Source of the DNA: Alligator mississippiensis
Taxonomy: Eukaryota; Chordata; Crocodylia; Alligatoridae
Reading direction: 5' to 3'
DNA: 64,000 nucleotides
Assembly: GCF_030867095.1 (NCBI RefSeq)
Contig: NC_081824.1
Location: 304,188,956-304,252,955, forward strand
Shown in pieces: positions 46,201-58,160 of the stretch. The number at the start of each line of letters is the position of its first letter. Within the stretch, counting starts at the first letter, position 1. The notes beneath the pieces are model-generated. The model saw nothing but the letters and a program-made list of their open reading frames with translations, had not been told where the DNA came from and made no database searches. Both the position numbers and the translations under genes were made by a program.

Positions 46201-46423
46201 CAGGGGTTAGCAACCCCCAGCATGCGTGCTGAGCATGGCACACAAGGCCATTTTGCTCAGGCTGCAAGCCCTGTTGCAAACAGACTGGGCTCTGTGGGCC
46301 AGCTGCAGCAGGGAGGCAGCAAACAGCTGCTCTGGGCTCCAGCATGTCTGTACTCCGGCACCTTCCAAGGTAGACATTGTGGTTTTTTCGGCACTCCGGC
46401 CAAAAAAATGTTGCCTACACCTC
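46201..46423. mobile_element. hAT-type MITE, 223 bp
   Basis: The left end CAGGGGTTAGCAAC and the reversed right end GAGGTGTAGGCAAC match well. Flanks CCCTAAAG (46193-46200) and TCGTAAAG (46424-46431) match 6 of 8. Its right half (ACTCCGGCACCTTCCAAGG and GGCACTCCGGCC) recurs at 52495-52571. Confidence 0.72.
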
Positions 46424-49400
46424 TCGTAAAGCAATGTGGTTGTAGATGCTTTCTCTTAATGAACAGCAGGTGGCACTTCTGTTGTTTCCCACTGTTTACA
46501 TGGCAACTATTCATGAGGGGCATGGCCTTTAATAACCTTGCTTGCTAGCCTGATCAGCTTCCAACCCATGTCTCCCAACCCCCATAACTACCGTGCTCTA
46601 GGGTGGCTTGGAAGGAAGGGGGTGCACTCTCCATATTTCATATTGAAGCTGTGATGCTGTGCAGCATTTAAAGCAAATGAAATTCAACAGGTCAGGAAGA
46701 GAGGGATCATGGGTCTGTAGCAGCGGTGTTTAGCACCTTCTCCCTTCCCCAGCTGAGAAAGAGAACTGAAAATTAAAAGTTAGGCCCTCCAATTCTATTC
46801 AAGTTCAGGCATTTACATTCTGTTTCAGATCTGGGTTAAAGTGTAATGAGAGGCAACTATATTATGTAGAAAGCCTGTGGCCAAGATGAAAAATGAACCC
46901 AAAGCACATAATGCAGCACTTTTGTATTAAACCATTCTTTTCTCTGTACAGAATGGGACAGGTAAACATTGCCATCATACAAAAAAATAAATCCTCATTC
47001 AGCCATGTATTGTTTTTCTGAACAAAGCTGACCCATGCCAATGAAGCTTTACTAGTGACTTTAAGAAGGGGTAATTACGAAATTGAAAATGATCAAGCAA
47101 TTAGTCTCTAATGTGAGCTAATCATTTTTAGTAATTAACGGTAAAAATTAAACTGTCAAGAATTTGGAAAAGGGACCAGTTCTGAGGGGATTCCATTTAA
47201 TTAAATATCTGATATTGCTGTCAGCTTCACTTTCATCTCCTTTGCAAAAGGCAAAATCTAGTGAACAATAGCTTAGCTTGTGATTTCTTCCCTTGGAAAT
47301 TGGAATCTGATCTGCATAGCTCATTCTCTTCCTGTCAAAGGCCATATTTTGGGTGCTACCTCTTTAAAAACCCTGATGAAAAAATTAATCTAGAATTCCA
47401 ATAAAATGCAATCATAAAAATAAAACTGTCTGGTAGAGCAGTTACCAAGCAATGTGAAGAAAAAGTTTCCTAAACATAAATGGCATCACAGAATAGTTAA
47501 CACGCCCTTCTTCTGCTCTGTTTCAGTCCCACGTAAAAGCAGAGAAATTATTGTACTGGATCAGTCCCAAAATCCAATTAATCCAGTAGCACATCTCAGA
47601 CAGCAGCAGCTGTTTCAATGAATGCATAAACATCCATCAGTAAGGAGTAGTGGAACAAGCTGTTCCCACTTCAGTCCTCGCATATATCAGGTCTTTTGCT
47701 TTAGTACCAGAACCAGGAAGTCCTATTCATTTTTGGACTACAGTAATGCTGACACCTGCTTTTCAGTTCCAGGAGTGATTAGTTGGAGGCTGGCCTGCCC
47801 TGCTTCGAGTTCTGATATGGGTCTGTTTTCTTTTGCCCTGACAAGAGCCTACCACACCCAAGTTGGTACTGGAAAACCTCAAACCAAAAAGCATTCACAC
47901 TTCAGGTCAGTGACTCATTTGTTGCACCTGTACTGGGTGTGACTCTGAAAGTGAAATAATGTGTGTCAGATCTGGGTGAGGCTGAATAAAGACAAATCTC
48001 TTCCCAGTAAATGAGCAGATGGCTTCCAGTCAAGCTGTGGGAGGTGCTCGGGAAGCCAACCCTGAAAAAAAAGTAGTGTTTAATCCTTGATAATTAATGG
48101 AACTCTCTACTCCTGATTTGTAACCTCGTTCAAGCTTTAGAGTTCTTTCTGACATAGCATGTGTGACTGCACATGCACTTCATTAGCAAAACCAACTGGC
48201 TACAAGGAATTCTCCACTTTATACCTCAGCCATCACAGAATAGCTGAAAGTCAAAATAATCATTTTGTGTTCCTGTGTTTCTATTTCAGAGCACACTGTT
48301 TTCTCAGACAGCACTTGGTCTTGTGCAGATTCAGCTTTTCTAGCTGGCACACATACAGTAACAACAGCTCTGAGTCACAGAATAAATAATCTCTTAATTC
48401 CTGAAGCCAAATAAGGCCACAACTCAACCCAGGCTCTTTCTAATGCCCAGTTCCTTAATAACTCATTTATCCTCCTATCCAAGCTGTGCCTTTACCCTCT
48501 GCCTGTTATTGACAGCCATCATATTCTGCATCTCTCAAGCTCTGAACCAAAGAATCATCTTTGTAAACTCCCATGTCCCATCCTTCCAAGCACCAAGTCT
48601 GAAGTAAAACCTAGTATGGGATTGTTTAGGATTGTCTCTGCCTGTTAGGTATTCTTGGCTAGTAACTGGGTGTGTATTTTTCTGTCATACTTCTTTCACT
48701 GAGGTTTAATTAGAACCCAGCCACATTAAAGATGAGCAATTTACATGTACAATTCATAATAGTGATCACTGTGTCAACACTTCCTGGTTTTCACTTTCAT
48801 GACATCACCCAAACTCATTTTGTGAGCACTATCCATTCCTACCCCAAATGAATTGTGGCAAGCAACACTAAGGGTAGAATTGTGGAATCAGAGTCTAGGC
48901 CAGGCTCTTAACTAAATCAACATAGCTCCTTTGAAGCCAGTGTACACCATCTCAGAATCAAGCCCAACATGGCAATGGATGCACCCAATTTTTGATTAAT
49001 AAACATTATTATAATCTTTTAATGTAGGAGAGGTTGTTTTGCCTTGGGGAGCTTGGGGTATGTAATAAAATGTACCTATGTTATCTTCATTGTGTACATA
49101 GAAAACATCACTAACTTCCTGTTTCTTTGGTTTTTTCATCTTTCTAAGGCAAACTTTCCTTTGCAGCTGAAGCAGTTATGGGTGCATCACAGATGAGTGA
49201 ATCTGCTGGAAATACTGGTTGTAATACATGCCAATGTACAATGCACTTTATTTAGCTGCAAAGCAAATAAGAGCTATTTAGGTCCTTGCTGGTTGGTAAC
49301 ACCTACATGCCCCCATGCCTACTTTAGAAATTAGGGCCCAATGAAATAAATCTGACTTAGTATCCTGTAAAGAAAGCCCACTCCAGTGAGACAGCAGTAC

Positions 49401-49602
49401 ACAGAAGTACTAATCTGCCTGTGTTATTAGTGCTGAAAATGCTTGATGATGTGTGCAAGGGTGTGGGAGCAACATTAAGGGTGTAGGAATCATTACCATA
49501 TCAAATAAAAGCCTTTTCTTATGAAGGGTGTATCAGAGAGAGCCATGTAGTATGTCCAGTTCTTTTAACTCATATTTCCTTATGGTGTAGTGTCGGCTAG
49601 TT
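46424..49602. other. Longest repeat-free stretch, no gene seen
   Basis: About 3.2 kb without a LINE, LTR or hAT terminus. It is AT-rich, with TTTAATTAAATA-type blocks near 47190. No exon with a recognisable domain is seen. This is the natural place to look for conserved non-coding elements of the NYX region by alignment. Confidence 0.4.
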
Positions 49603-49997
49603 CAGGGCTGTCCAACTGGCAGCTGGGAAGCTGAATGCAATCTGTGATGGGTTAAGTTGCAGCCCTCCCAACTCTCATCCAGCCATTGCTCCCCCCATCA
49701 CTCTGGCTTCAACAGCAACTGGAGTCTCCAGGTTCCCCCTTTCCTCTGGCTGCCACTTCCTGCCTTCACCCCTGGTGAGGGTGAGCTTGGGCCATGTTGG
49801 GGGAAGATCTTGCCTGCACAGAGCAGCATTGGGGAAGGCATGTGGAGAGAGGGTTGAGGGGTTGCCTGCATCTGTATGTGGAGCAGCAGGGGGCAGTGTC
49901 TGTGTGGTCCGGTGGCCCATGGCTTGCTTGGTATGGCCCACACAGCATGCAGCCCCCACTGGTGTAGCCCCCAGGGGCTTAGAGTACAACAGCCCTG
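49603..49997. mobile_element. hAT-type element, 395 bp
   Basis: The left end CAGGGCTGTCCAAC and the reversed right end CAGGGCTGTTGTAC match. Flanks GGCTAGTT and AGTTAGCT agree at 5 of 8, every mismatch being a transition. The target duplication is therefore weak support. Confidence 0.6.
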
Positions 49998-50048
49998 AGT
50001 TAGCTAATGGATGTTTTTATAACTGTATATCTTTCAATCAAGGCTCAT

Positions 50049-50149
50049 GGACAGAGGTGATATCTTTTATTAGACCAACAAGATTTTTGTAAAATATTTC
50101 TTTAATTGCAAAAATCTAGTTGGTCTAATAAAAGATATCACCTCTGTCC
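50049..50149. repeat. Near-perfect hairpin, two 41-base arms
   Basis: 50049-50089 and 50109-50149 are inverted copies with one mismatch, separated by 19 bases. The arms contain GGTGATATCTTTTATTAGAC. The right flank (TATGGCTACAACC) belongs with the arm as part of a known type of ancient reptile and bird interspersed repeat. Confidence 0.85.
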
Positions 50150-50344
50150 ACAAGCCCGGATTGCTTTTTCCTCTAAACCAGTATGGCTACAACCTGGATA
50201 CCTTTCAGACACTTGTGTAATTATCGCTCCATCTCTCCACTGCACTGAATTCTGCTTTCATAAAATACAACTGGTAATTGTATAGAAATGAGATTAAATG
50301 TTACCAACCATAAAGAACAACTGGGGTCATGTCCATTTTGTTTC

Positions 50345-50957
50345 TTTCAGTATTTGCAAAGAAGGCCTGGGCTGTATTAAATGGAGTGTCATATGCAAAT
50401 CAAGGGACGTGATTCTTCTGCTCTATTCAGCATTGGTGAGGCCTCACCTTGAGTACTGTGTGCAGTTTTGGGCCCCACACTTCAAGGAAGATGTGGAAAG
50501 ACTGGAAAGAATCCAACAGAGCAACAAACATGATTTGAGGGCTGGGAGACATAACTTATGAGGAAAGGCTTGAAGAGCTAGGCTTATTTCGCCTGGAAAA
50601 GAGAAGGCTGAGGTGGGAAGTTGATAACAGTCTTTAAATACCTGAAGTGTGATTATAGAGAAGATGGAGATAAACTTTTTTCTGTGGTTGTAGGGAACAG
50701 GACTAGAAGCAGTGGCTTCAAACTGCAGCGGAGGAAATTTTGGTTGGAGGTTAGGAAGAACTTTCTGACTATGAAGGTGGTCAAGCATTGGAAGCTCCCT
50801 AGAGAAGCTGTGAAACCTCCATCCCTAGAGATCTTCAAGAGCAGGTTGGACAGACACGTGCCTGGAAAGATTCAGTCATGGATGACCCTGCCATGAGCTG
50901 GGTTAAATAGCCCTGTGTGGTCCCTTCCAGCCTTGCTTTTGTATGATCCTATGAAAA
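50345..50957 (+). mobile_element. CR1 LINE 3' fragment
   Basis: The frame gives [20 protein letters not shown] and [15 protein letters not shown], the last part of CR1 ORF2. It ends in GGTCCCTTCCAGCCTTGCTT and TATGATCCTATGA. It is 5'-truncated and frameshifted near 50520. Confidence 0.8.
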
Positions 50958-51849
50958 ATTTCCTTCCTGCTCTTTTTCACGTAAGAAATTCAAGTCTTGC
51001 CAACCCTGTTTGTTTATGAAAGTATTCATGGAAAACTGTTACACTTTTGACAGCAGAGACTCCGTGCATGTTCAACTTGATTAAAAGAGAAAAGTGATTT
51101 TTATACAGACTATTTAAAACTTTTTTGTTGTTCTTAAAACCTATTTAATATGTGTGTCTGAGAATCAGAAGTGTCAGGGCCCAAGCAGGCGCTGTGGAAA
51201 GCCGCTGCATTGGAAACTCCCAGACGTGTTGGCACCAAGCACCACCCACAGTGGCTGTTCCCAGGACCCAGGGGGCTCCCGCATCTGGGCCCTTGCACTG
51301 GGGGGCTCCACCGCACTCACACTGTGCCTGGCATGCTGGGGGGCTGAGCCAGGAGCCCCCTGAGCCTAGGGTCCTGCCCCAGCCAGTCAGCATCTCCTTG
51401 CAGGTAGGGTGACTGCCGCCCATCCCCAGGTGCCTCTGAGCATGCCCACCCACGCACTTGCCCACCTCAGGCCAAGTTTGAGGAGCCCTGGGGGAGCCCC
51501 TGCTTCCTGCCTAGCCCCCACTCTCCTCTCCCTGCTGCTTCCCAAGGCCTAGCTGGGCCGGCCCACTCACAGTGCCTCCCCCTGCTCCTGCTTCTCCCTG
51601 CACCACCCAGACCCTGCCCTGAATGCCTGGCACTCTGCGCCCCAGTGCTGCCCCCACCCCAGCTGGACCTTCCCTCCCAGCCTTGGGCCTGGGCTCCCCC
51701 CTCTCCAAGACCATCGGGGACTCCTGAGTGCCCTGGCCCTGGCAGCTGCTGCTGGGGTGTCGCTGCCTCCCTCCAGTAGACACTGCCATGGCCCAGCAGG
51801 CCCGAGCTCCAACCACTAGCAGTGGGAGATGTGGGCAGTGAGGGACACA
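50958..51849. other. Non-coding, GC-rich from 51170
   Basis: GC-rich sequence (51170-51830) gives overlapping frames on both strands without domains. It may be the interior of the element whose right end is at 52571. Confidence 0.35.
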
Positions 51850-52295
51850 CCCTCTTTCTCTTTTTCCTTCTCTCCTCTCTTCTCTTCCTTTCTCTCTCTT
51901 CTCTTTTTCTTCTCTTTGCTCTCTTTTTCTTTTTTCTCACCTATCTTTTTTCTCTCTTCTCTCTTTTTATCTCTCCTTTTTTGTCTCCTTTTTTCTGTTC
52001 TTTCCTCTTTTTTTCTCTTCTCTTTTTCTCTCTTTTTTCTTTTTTCTTTCTTTCCTTCTTTCACTTTTTCTCTCCTCTCTTTCTCTTGTCTCCTCTTTTT
52101 TCTCTCTTTTTTCTTTTTTTCTCTTTTTCTCCTCTTTCTCTCCTGTTTTTCTCTCTCCTTTTTTCTATTTTTTCCTCCTTTTTCTCTTCTTTTTCTCTCC
52201 CCTTTTGTGTCTCTTCACTTTTTTCTTTCTCTTCTCTTGTCTTTCTCTTTCCCTCTTTTTCTCTTCTTTGTCACTTTCTCTTTTTTCTCTCTCTC
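51850..52295 (+). repeat. 446-base polypyrimidine (CT-rich) tract
   Basis: Nearly pure C/T with only scattered purines, mostly short units such as CTCTTTTT and TTCTCTCC. Long frames on both strands (Ser/Phe/Leu-rich plus, Lys/Glu/Arg-rich minus) are artefacts of this composition. Confidence 0.95.
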
Positions 52296-52484
52296 ATCAC
52301 AACATGCTTAACAAAAAAAGCATACACGAAAACAAAGGTAGTATATGAAATTTTATTTATTGCCACCAGGTTTAGAATTTTTGGAAAACCCAGAATTTAC
52401 TGTAAAAAAAAAAGGCAACATTTATGATTATTAACATATTATTATGCTGTGCATCCTGCCATGTACCCTCTGCCCTCGTTTTGT

Positions 52485-52571
52485 TTTTTGGGCGTGTCTG
52501 CACTCCAGCACCTTACAAGGTAGACTTTGCAGTTTTTTCAGCACTCTAGCCAAAAAGATTGCCTACCCCTG
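52485..52571 (+). mobile_element. Right end of a hAT-type element
   Basis: It matches the right half of the hAT at 46201-46423 and ends GCCTACCCCTG. Its left end may lie beyond the pyrimidine tract but was not identified. Confidence 0.6.
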
Positions 52572-54475
52572 GCCTAAATTATTCTATAGTGAGATTTATG
52601 TTGCTATAAATCGATTTAAACAGCTTAGCACAGATTTGACCCCAGCATGGACAAGTCTTATATATCTTTTTATAGCAGGCAGCTGGAAGCTTTAAGAAAT
52701 CTGCCTCCTAACTTTCGTTTGTTTCTCTTCCACACATTGACAGTTGTAGTTTGTCACATGTGCCAGTGTTTCTGCCAACACTGGTTTGTTAAGAGAGATG
52801 ATTAAACATTTGTTTTGAAACTCATGTGGATGGCATAGGGTTTTGTAAACAGGTATAATAAGTAGATTGTATTTGGGGCCCATTACTGTAAATGATGCAT
52901 CTCTTCTGTTCTTTTGCCTGGGAATTGAGAGAGCGGGGTCCAGCCACTCTGAAATTTACAACCTGGAAACATCACTGTACCATGATGCCAATGTAAATCT
53001 AAACCCAGCATACTGCACTTCAGCCTTCCACAGAATGATTAATAACGGACACCGATCCGTTCAGCCATGCTGTCATTTTTATTTTACAGAAGTTGCTTTT
53101 CATCTCCAACACCCCCATTTACCTAATAATAAGAAGGGCTGCACTTTCAATGGTCTGGTGTGAGCCAGAAGGGTGATGTACTTATAGAACTGACAAAGTT
53201 ACAGAACTGCTTAAGGTTTCTGGCACTGCTTCTGCTGTTGAATCCCCGAGTTCAACAGAGGGCATCTGCTGCATTTTTCCTTCAGTCGGCCCCCAGGTGT
53301 GGGCATGCAATTTTACAGCTGTGGCTTTGGATATGTTAAAGGACTGCTAAACAGATCCCAAAACTGAGATCAACCCAGGGCAAAGCCCTTCATTACAAAA
53401 TAGTGGAGCCTTGGCTCTGCCCATGTGCCACAGCTGTGGACAGGAAGGTACAGAGCTGAGGCCAGTCAGCACTGGATTCTGTTTGTGGAGAGAATTAAAA
53501 TGAAGATTTAACTCATCTTGGGATTTCCAGTGTGCAGACTCCCCCCAGGTTCCTGGTACTGCCACACTGAAGCAAATTATGCAGCAATCCTCATTTATTT
53601 TTCCCACCCATGAAATTTACCCATTGCTTTTGACTCCAGCTTTGTCAGGCCAACAGGTTTTCACATCTTTCAGGGAATAATTAGAGGAGGCTGGAACTGA
53701 ATATGAAAGGAAAACAGACTAACATAATAAGAGGGGGCATTCTTCTCAAGAGACCCTTGTCGTTGCTGTTCCTGTTGTTGTTGCTATTATTGTATTGTTG
53801 CTATTTGAGTACTATGTAGTATTGGTATTGTGGTAGCATCTAGGCACCCAAAAACAGACCAATGCCAAGAGACTGGAGGGTCATGCTGGTGGTTCCTCTC
53901 TCATCATGGCCCATGCTTGGGCTCTAGGAGATTGAGACCACCCAGATAACAGAGTGACAGATGCACAGCTAAGACATGGACCAGTAGCAAGCTTTTTACT
54001 TACATGCATGTGTGCACATGCACACGGGGCAGATCCAGGGAAGATTTCATAGGCAGCTGCACCCCTCTTTGGTGATGCACCACATGCATAGTGAGGTCTC
54101 TGTGCTCCCCAGTTGGTCAGTTTTTGTTTTGTTTTTAATTTCTTGTCTTGGGCCAAATCAGTTCCAAGTGCTATCAACTAAGCAGAGCTGAATTGTTCAA
54201 GTCTGTGTGGCACTACCACCACCAAGTATCATACCTCCCAGACTCTTCAGCCTAGGGCTGCAGATACTCCCAAATCTGTATTCACGAACACAGTTTCTGC
54301 AAACAAATATCTTCTGTGGAGATACCAGAAGAAAGTGTGGAGTGGTAGTTAGACTGTTGCAGGCCTGGGTGCCAGTGCTAGGCTTGACAGGCGAGGGTGT
54401 AATGTCTTGTGTCAGGGTTAACTGCATAGTTTTACTAATATATAAAACATTTGGATTTGTATAGGTTGGCTTGAA
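52572..54475. other. Non-coding, no gene seen
   Basis: Unique-looking sequence. About 54340-54400 has tRNA-like SINE wording (GTGGTAGTTAGACTG). No exon recognised. Confidence 0.35.
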
Positions 54476-54675
54476 TAAGGATGGTCCTGCCTCAAGCAGG
54501 GGTTTAGACTAGATGACCTCCAGAGGTCTCTCCCAGCCCTACTTCCCTATGATTGTATGATTCTGTACAAATTTGTATGGCAGGGTTTGGATAGGTATGA
54601 TCCTGCCTCTAGCAGTGGGCCAGACTAGATGATCTCTGGAGGTCCCTTCCAGTCCTATTTTCTATGATTCTCTGT
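54476..54675 (+). mobile_element. Two consecutive CR1 3' tails
   Basis: 54476-54565 and 54590-54675 each hold a CR1 tail: ATGGTCCTGCCTCAAGCAGG / ATGATCCTGCCTCTAGCAG, then AGACTAGATGA, a 'GGTCYCTYCCAG' block and a CTATGATT tail. One is likely inserted into, or tandemly arrayed with, the other. Confidence 0.75.
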
Positions 54676-55131
54676 CAAGAGAAGCTTTGTGTAGAAGAAA
54701 CAGCAGACCCAGGTGGGACTCTCACATTTATCATTCTTCTCTAATCTGATTTGTCTCACTCCAGTCCCTGCTAGCACTAACTAATCTAGGACATTTTTTC
54801 CACCCACAAGGTTGATCAAGCATATCCTCCTGCCAACACAAGAGCATCCTCCGCCAACTTGCTGAAGTGCCAGAGCGCACAGCTGCCAGCTCTGCCACCA
54901 TTCTCATCAATTACTGTTACCGCTTCCCCATCTTTTCCCTCTTCCAATCCAGCCTCTTTCACATGCATACAATTTCCCACAGCTCGCAAAACTTGGGGCA
55001 TTTTTATTTTTCCCTCTGCTCAAAATCTAGAGCCAAACAAGCAACCTCCAGATTCAGAGCTTTGCTTTTGCCCTTGCTGAGGTCCTACTCTGGATTTCAC
55101 AGATCCAGGATTAGACCCTCAATCTCTAGTG
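54676..55131. other. Non-coding, no gene seen
   Basis: Unique-looking. Frames at 54816-55175 lack domains. It ends with the target duplication CTCTAGTG. Confidence 0.35.
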
Positions 55132-55318
55132 CAGTGTTTCCCAATCTTTTCCAGCCCAAGGCACACTTACATTAATAAACATTTTCTGGAGCACACCTGT
55201 TAAGGCATTCCCCATCCTCAGACCTATTGTAGCTCATTGCCATGGCAAATTTCGTGGCACACCTGTTCATTTCTAACAGCACACTTTTGTGCCGTGGCAC
55301 ACTGGTTGGGAAACACTG
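55132..55318. mobile_element. hAT-type MITE, 187 bp
   Basis: CAGTGTTTCCCAA and TTGGGAAACACTG are perfect inverted ends. Flanks CTCTAGTG (55124-55131) and CTCTATTG (55319-55326) match 7 of 8. The target resembles the nTCTAGAn preference of hAT transposons. The interior repeats GGCACAC on both strands. Confidence 0.9.
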
Positions 55319-55877
55319 CTCTATTGATGAGATTGAGCTGTCTTATTCTAATTATCAATAAACTGTAGTACTTCTTGGTGGAAGGTTAATCTAATAACAT
55401 AATATATAGTAGCCAGTAACCACAATACTATTTAGCACTTATTGTCTGAAAGACAATACACCCCTGTCTTAACTAGGCCCCACAATACTTTGTGAGATGG
55501 GGAAATTTATTACCTTTGCCCTGTGAATGGCAAATTGAAGCACAAAAGACATGATTTTTCAGAAGGGTTCAGTGTTGATCTAATTCCTTTTGCATTAAAA
55601 TCAATGCCAAAGCTCCCTTCCACTGAACTGGGGGCAGGGCAAGGCCAGCACTAGGTGCATTTGAAAATCTAGTTTAGGTTGTGTCCAAATTAGGAAAAAT
55701 TAGTGCTTTTAAAAAGTGTTAATGAACATGAATTATGAATTTGGGAGATTTGAGCATGAGCAGCTGCTACAACGCACAAAAGAAGGCAAGTAGGTCCCTA
55801 CTCATAATGACCTGATTCTGCACCTGTGAAACCAATAGCTAAATTCTCTTTGACATTACTGGGAGCATAAATTGGAT
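55319..55877. other. Non-coding with a MIR-like remnant
   Basis: 55440-55560 resembles a reversed MIR-type SINE (GAGATGGGGAAATTTATTACC, then GAAGCACAAAAGACATGA). The rest looks unique. Confidence 0.35.
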
Positions 55878-56148
55878 CAGTGATTTTCAACCAGGGTGCC
55901 AGAACACCCTGGGGTGCTGCCAGACCCTTTGAAGGGTGCCACAAGGTGTGGGAAGAAAAGTGAGGTGTGAAGACATAAGCAGATAAGCTAAGCTGATAGC
56001 TAGCTCAGGCTTGTCCATGCCTGGAAGATCCCCCACCACTACCCAGACCCCTTGTAAAATTAGTTTTTGAAATTAAAGCATTGGAGGGTGCCTTAAGTCA
56101 AGTGAGGGGGGTGCCCCAAATCCAAAAAAAAAAGGTTGAAAGCCACTG
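55878..56148. mobile_element. hAT-type MITE, 271 bp
   Basis: The left end CAGTGATTTTCAACC and the reversed right end CAGTGGCTTTCAACC match. Flanks AATTGGAT (55870-55877) and AATTAGAC (56149-56156) match 6 of 8, the differences being transitions. GGGTGCC blocks repeat inside. Confidence 0.82.
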
Positions 56149-56739
56149 AATTAGACTGTACAATTTGCACACCTAACACACAGGCTGCTGAGGTGAAGTT
56201 CCATGTTCATAAATTGGTGCCAAGTGTACAAGATGAAAATACAAAATTATACAGAATGTGTGTATGTGTGTACACACGTGCATACATATTTTCAGCAGCA
56301 CAGATACACCTGCTGCTCTTTACAGCACTCTCAAGGACTGGCACAAAGTGAGCAGCCCCCTCATTTCTATTGTTAGATACTACCCACTTGCTAGAAAAGA
56401 AATTAGAGAAAGGCCCAGCCTGTGAGGCAGTAATACAGCATAACCAGAGACTTTTCAAGTGGCTGCATAAAGAAGAAGCAGTTGCAGTTTGAGTAGAGTT
56501 GATTGTGTATTTTTCCACAAATGTTTTTTTCTACAAGAAAAGGTTCATTCATCCAAATCTAAAATTTGTAGTAACAGGTGTGTGACAAATTTCCTGTTTG
56601 GAAAGAAGCCTCAAAATGTTCTGTCTGGCATCTTTTGAAACAAAAAGTTTGGGGGTCCAAATTGACTTCTCATTTAAAAAATAAACTTTCAATAAAAAGG
56701 TCCAAATAAGAATGATTTTTTTGAATGATTTAAGTAGAT
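56149..56739. other. Non-coding, no gene seen
   Basis: A short (GT)n patch at 56256-56280. Otherwise unique-looking. Confidence 0.35.
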
Positions 56740-57399
56740 TCATAGATTATTAGGGGCTGAAAAGGACCTTGCAGATCATCAGGTCCAACACCCTCATGCT
56801 AGGTAGGAAGACAACTGGGGTCAAGTGACCCCAGCAAAGTGACTGCCCAGTCTCCTCTTGAAAACTTCCAGGGTAGATGACTGCACTACCTCTGGAGGGA
56901 GTTTCTTCCACAGTCTGGTCACCCGGACTGTGAAGGAGTTTTTTCCTGGTATTAAGCCTGAAGCGGCCTTCCAGGAATTTATATCCATTGGTCCTGGTCT
57001 TCCCCGGGGTGCCCTAGTGAACAGTTGTTCACCAAGCTCCTGATGCACTCCTCCGATATAGCAGTAAGCTGCTATCAAGTCCCCTCTCACCCTTCTCTTC
57101 TTTAGGCTAAATAGGCCCACGTCCCTCAGCCTATCCTCATATGGCTTGCCTTACAAGTCCCTGATCATACGGGTGGCTCTTTTCTGGACTCTCTCAAGTT
57201 TTTCCACGTCTTTATTGAAGTACGGTGCCCAGAACTGGATGCAGTATCCCAACTGCAGTCTCACCAGTGCTAAGTACAGCAGGAGTATCACTTCCTTAGT
57301 TTTACACGAGATGCATTGTATGATGCATGCCAGCGTGTTGTTTGCCCTGCTGGCCACTGCCTCGCACTGACGGCTCATATTCATGCGACGGTCAGTCAT

Positions 57400-58160
57400 T
57401 ACACCTAGGGTCCTTTTCAGCTGTGGTGCAGGTCAAGCTGTCACCTCCGAGCCCGTATATATGTTGAGGGTTATTTGTCCCCATATGGAGCACCTTGCAT
57501 TCGGAAGTGTTAAACTTCATCTGGTTCTGGTCTACCCAACTCTAGAGCCTGTTCAGGTTCACATGTATCTGCAACCTATCTTTTGGCGTGGCCATACTGC
57601 CCCATAACTTGGTGTCATCCACAAACTTGGCCAGCGAGCTTTTCACTGCCCCATCCAAATCATTGATAAAGATGTTGAAAAGCACTGGTCAAAGCACAAA
57701 CCCCTGAGGGACATGACTGGCCACTTCGCACCAGGACGAGACAGATCCGTTCATGAGAACTCTCTGGGTCCTACCCTGTAGCCAGTTTCCCACCCACTGA
57801 ACCATCCAGCAGCTGAGCCCACAATCTTCCAGTTTTCCCATAAGGATATCGTGTGATACTAGATCAAAAGCCTTTTGGAAGTCTAGGTATATAATGTCTA
57901 CCTTGTCTCCTGTGTCCAGGTGGCGAGAGACCTGGTCATAGAAGGAGATGAGATTGGTAAGACAAGACCTACCTATGACAAAGCCACTCTGGCTGTTCTT
58001 CAGAATCTTACCTTCCATGAGTGTATCGCACATAAGGTTCTTCAATGAGCTTTTCCAAGTTTTTCCCTGGAATGGAGGTTAGGTTGATTGGCCTATAGTT
58101 GCCTGAATCCTCCCTCTTCCCCTTCTTGAAGATGGGCACAGTGTTGGCCCTCTTCTAATC
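57400..58160 (-). pseudogene. CR1 reverse transcriptase remnant
   Basis: 58045-57689 reads GFVIGRSCLTNLISFYDQVS, IIYLDFQKAFDLVSHDILM and SHVPQGFVL. A stop follows, and near 57620 KFVDDTKLWG gives the second active-site block (FVDD). Both aspartate blocks survive although the frame is interrupted. Confidence 0.8.

Noticed and set aside
51822..52427. 201-codon plus frame and overlapping minus frames in the CT tract
   Set aside because: Low-complexity translation of a pyrimidine repeat, open on both strands with no domain.
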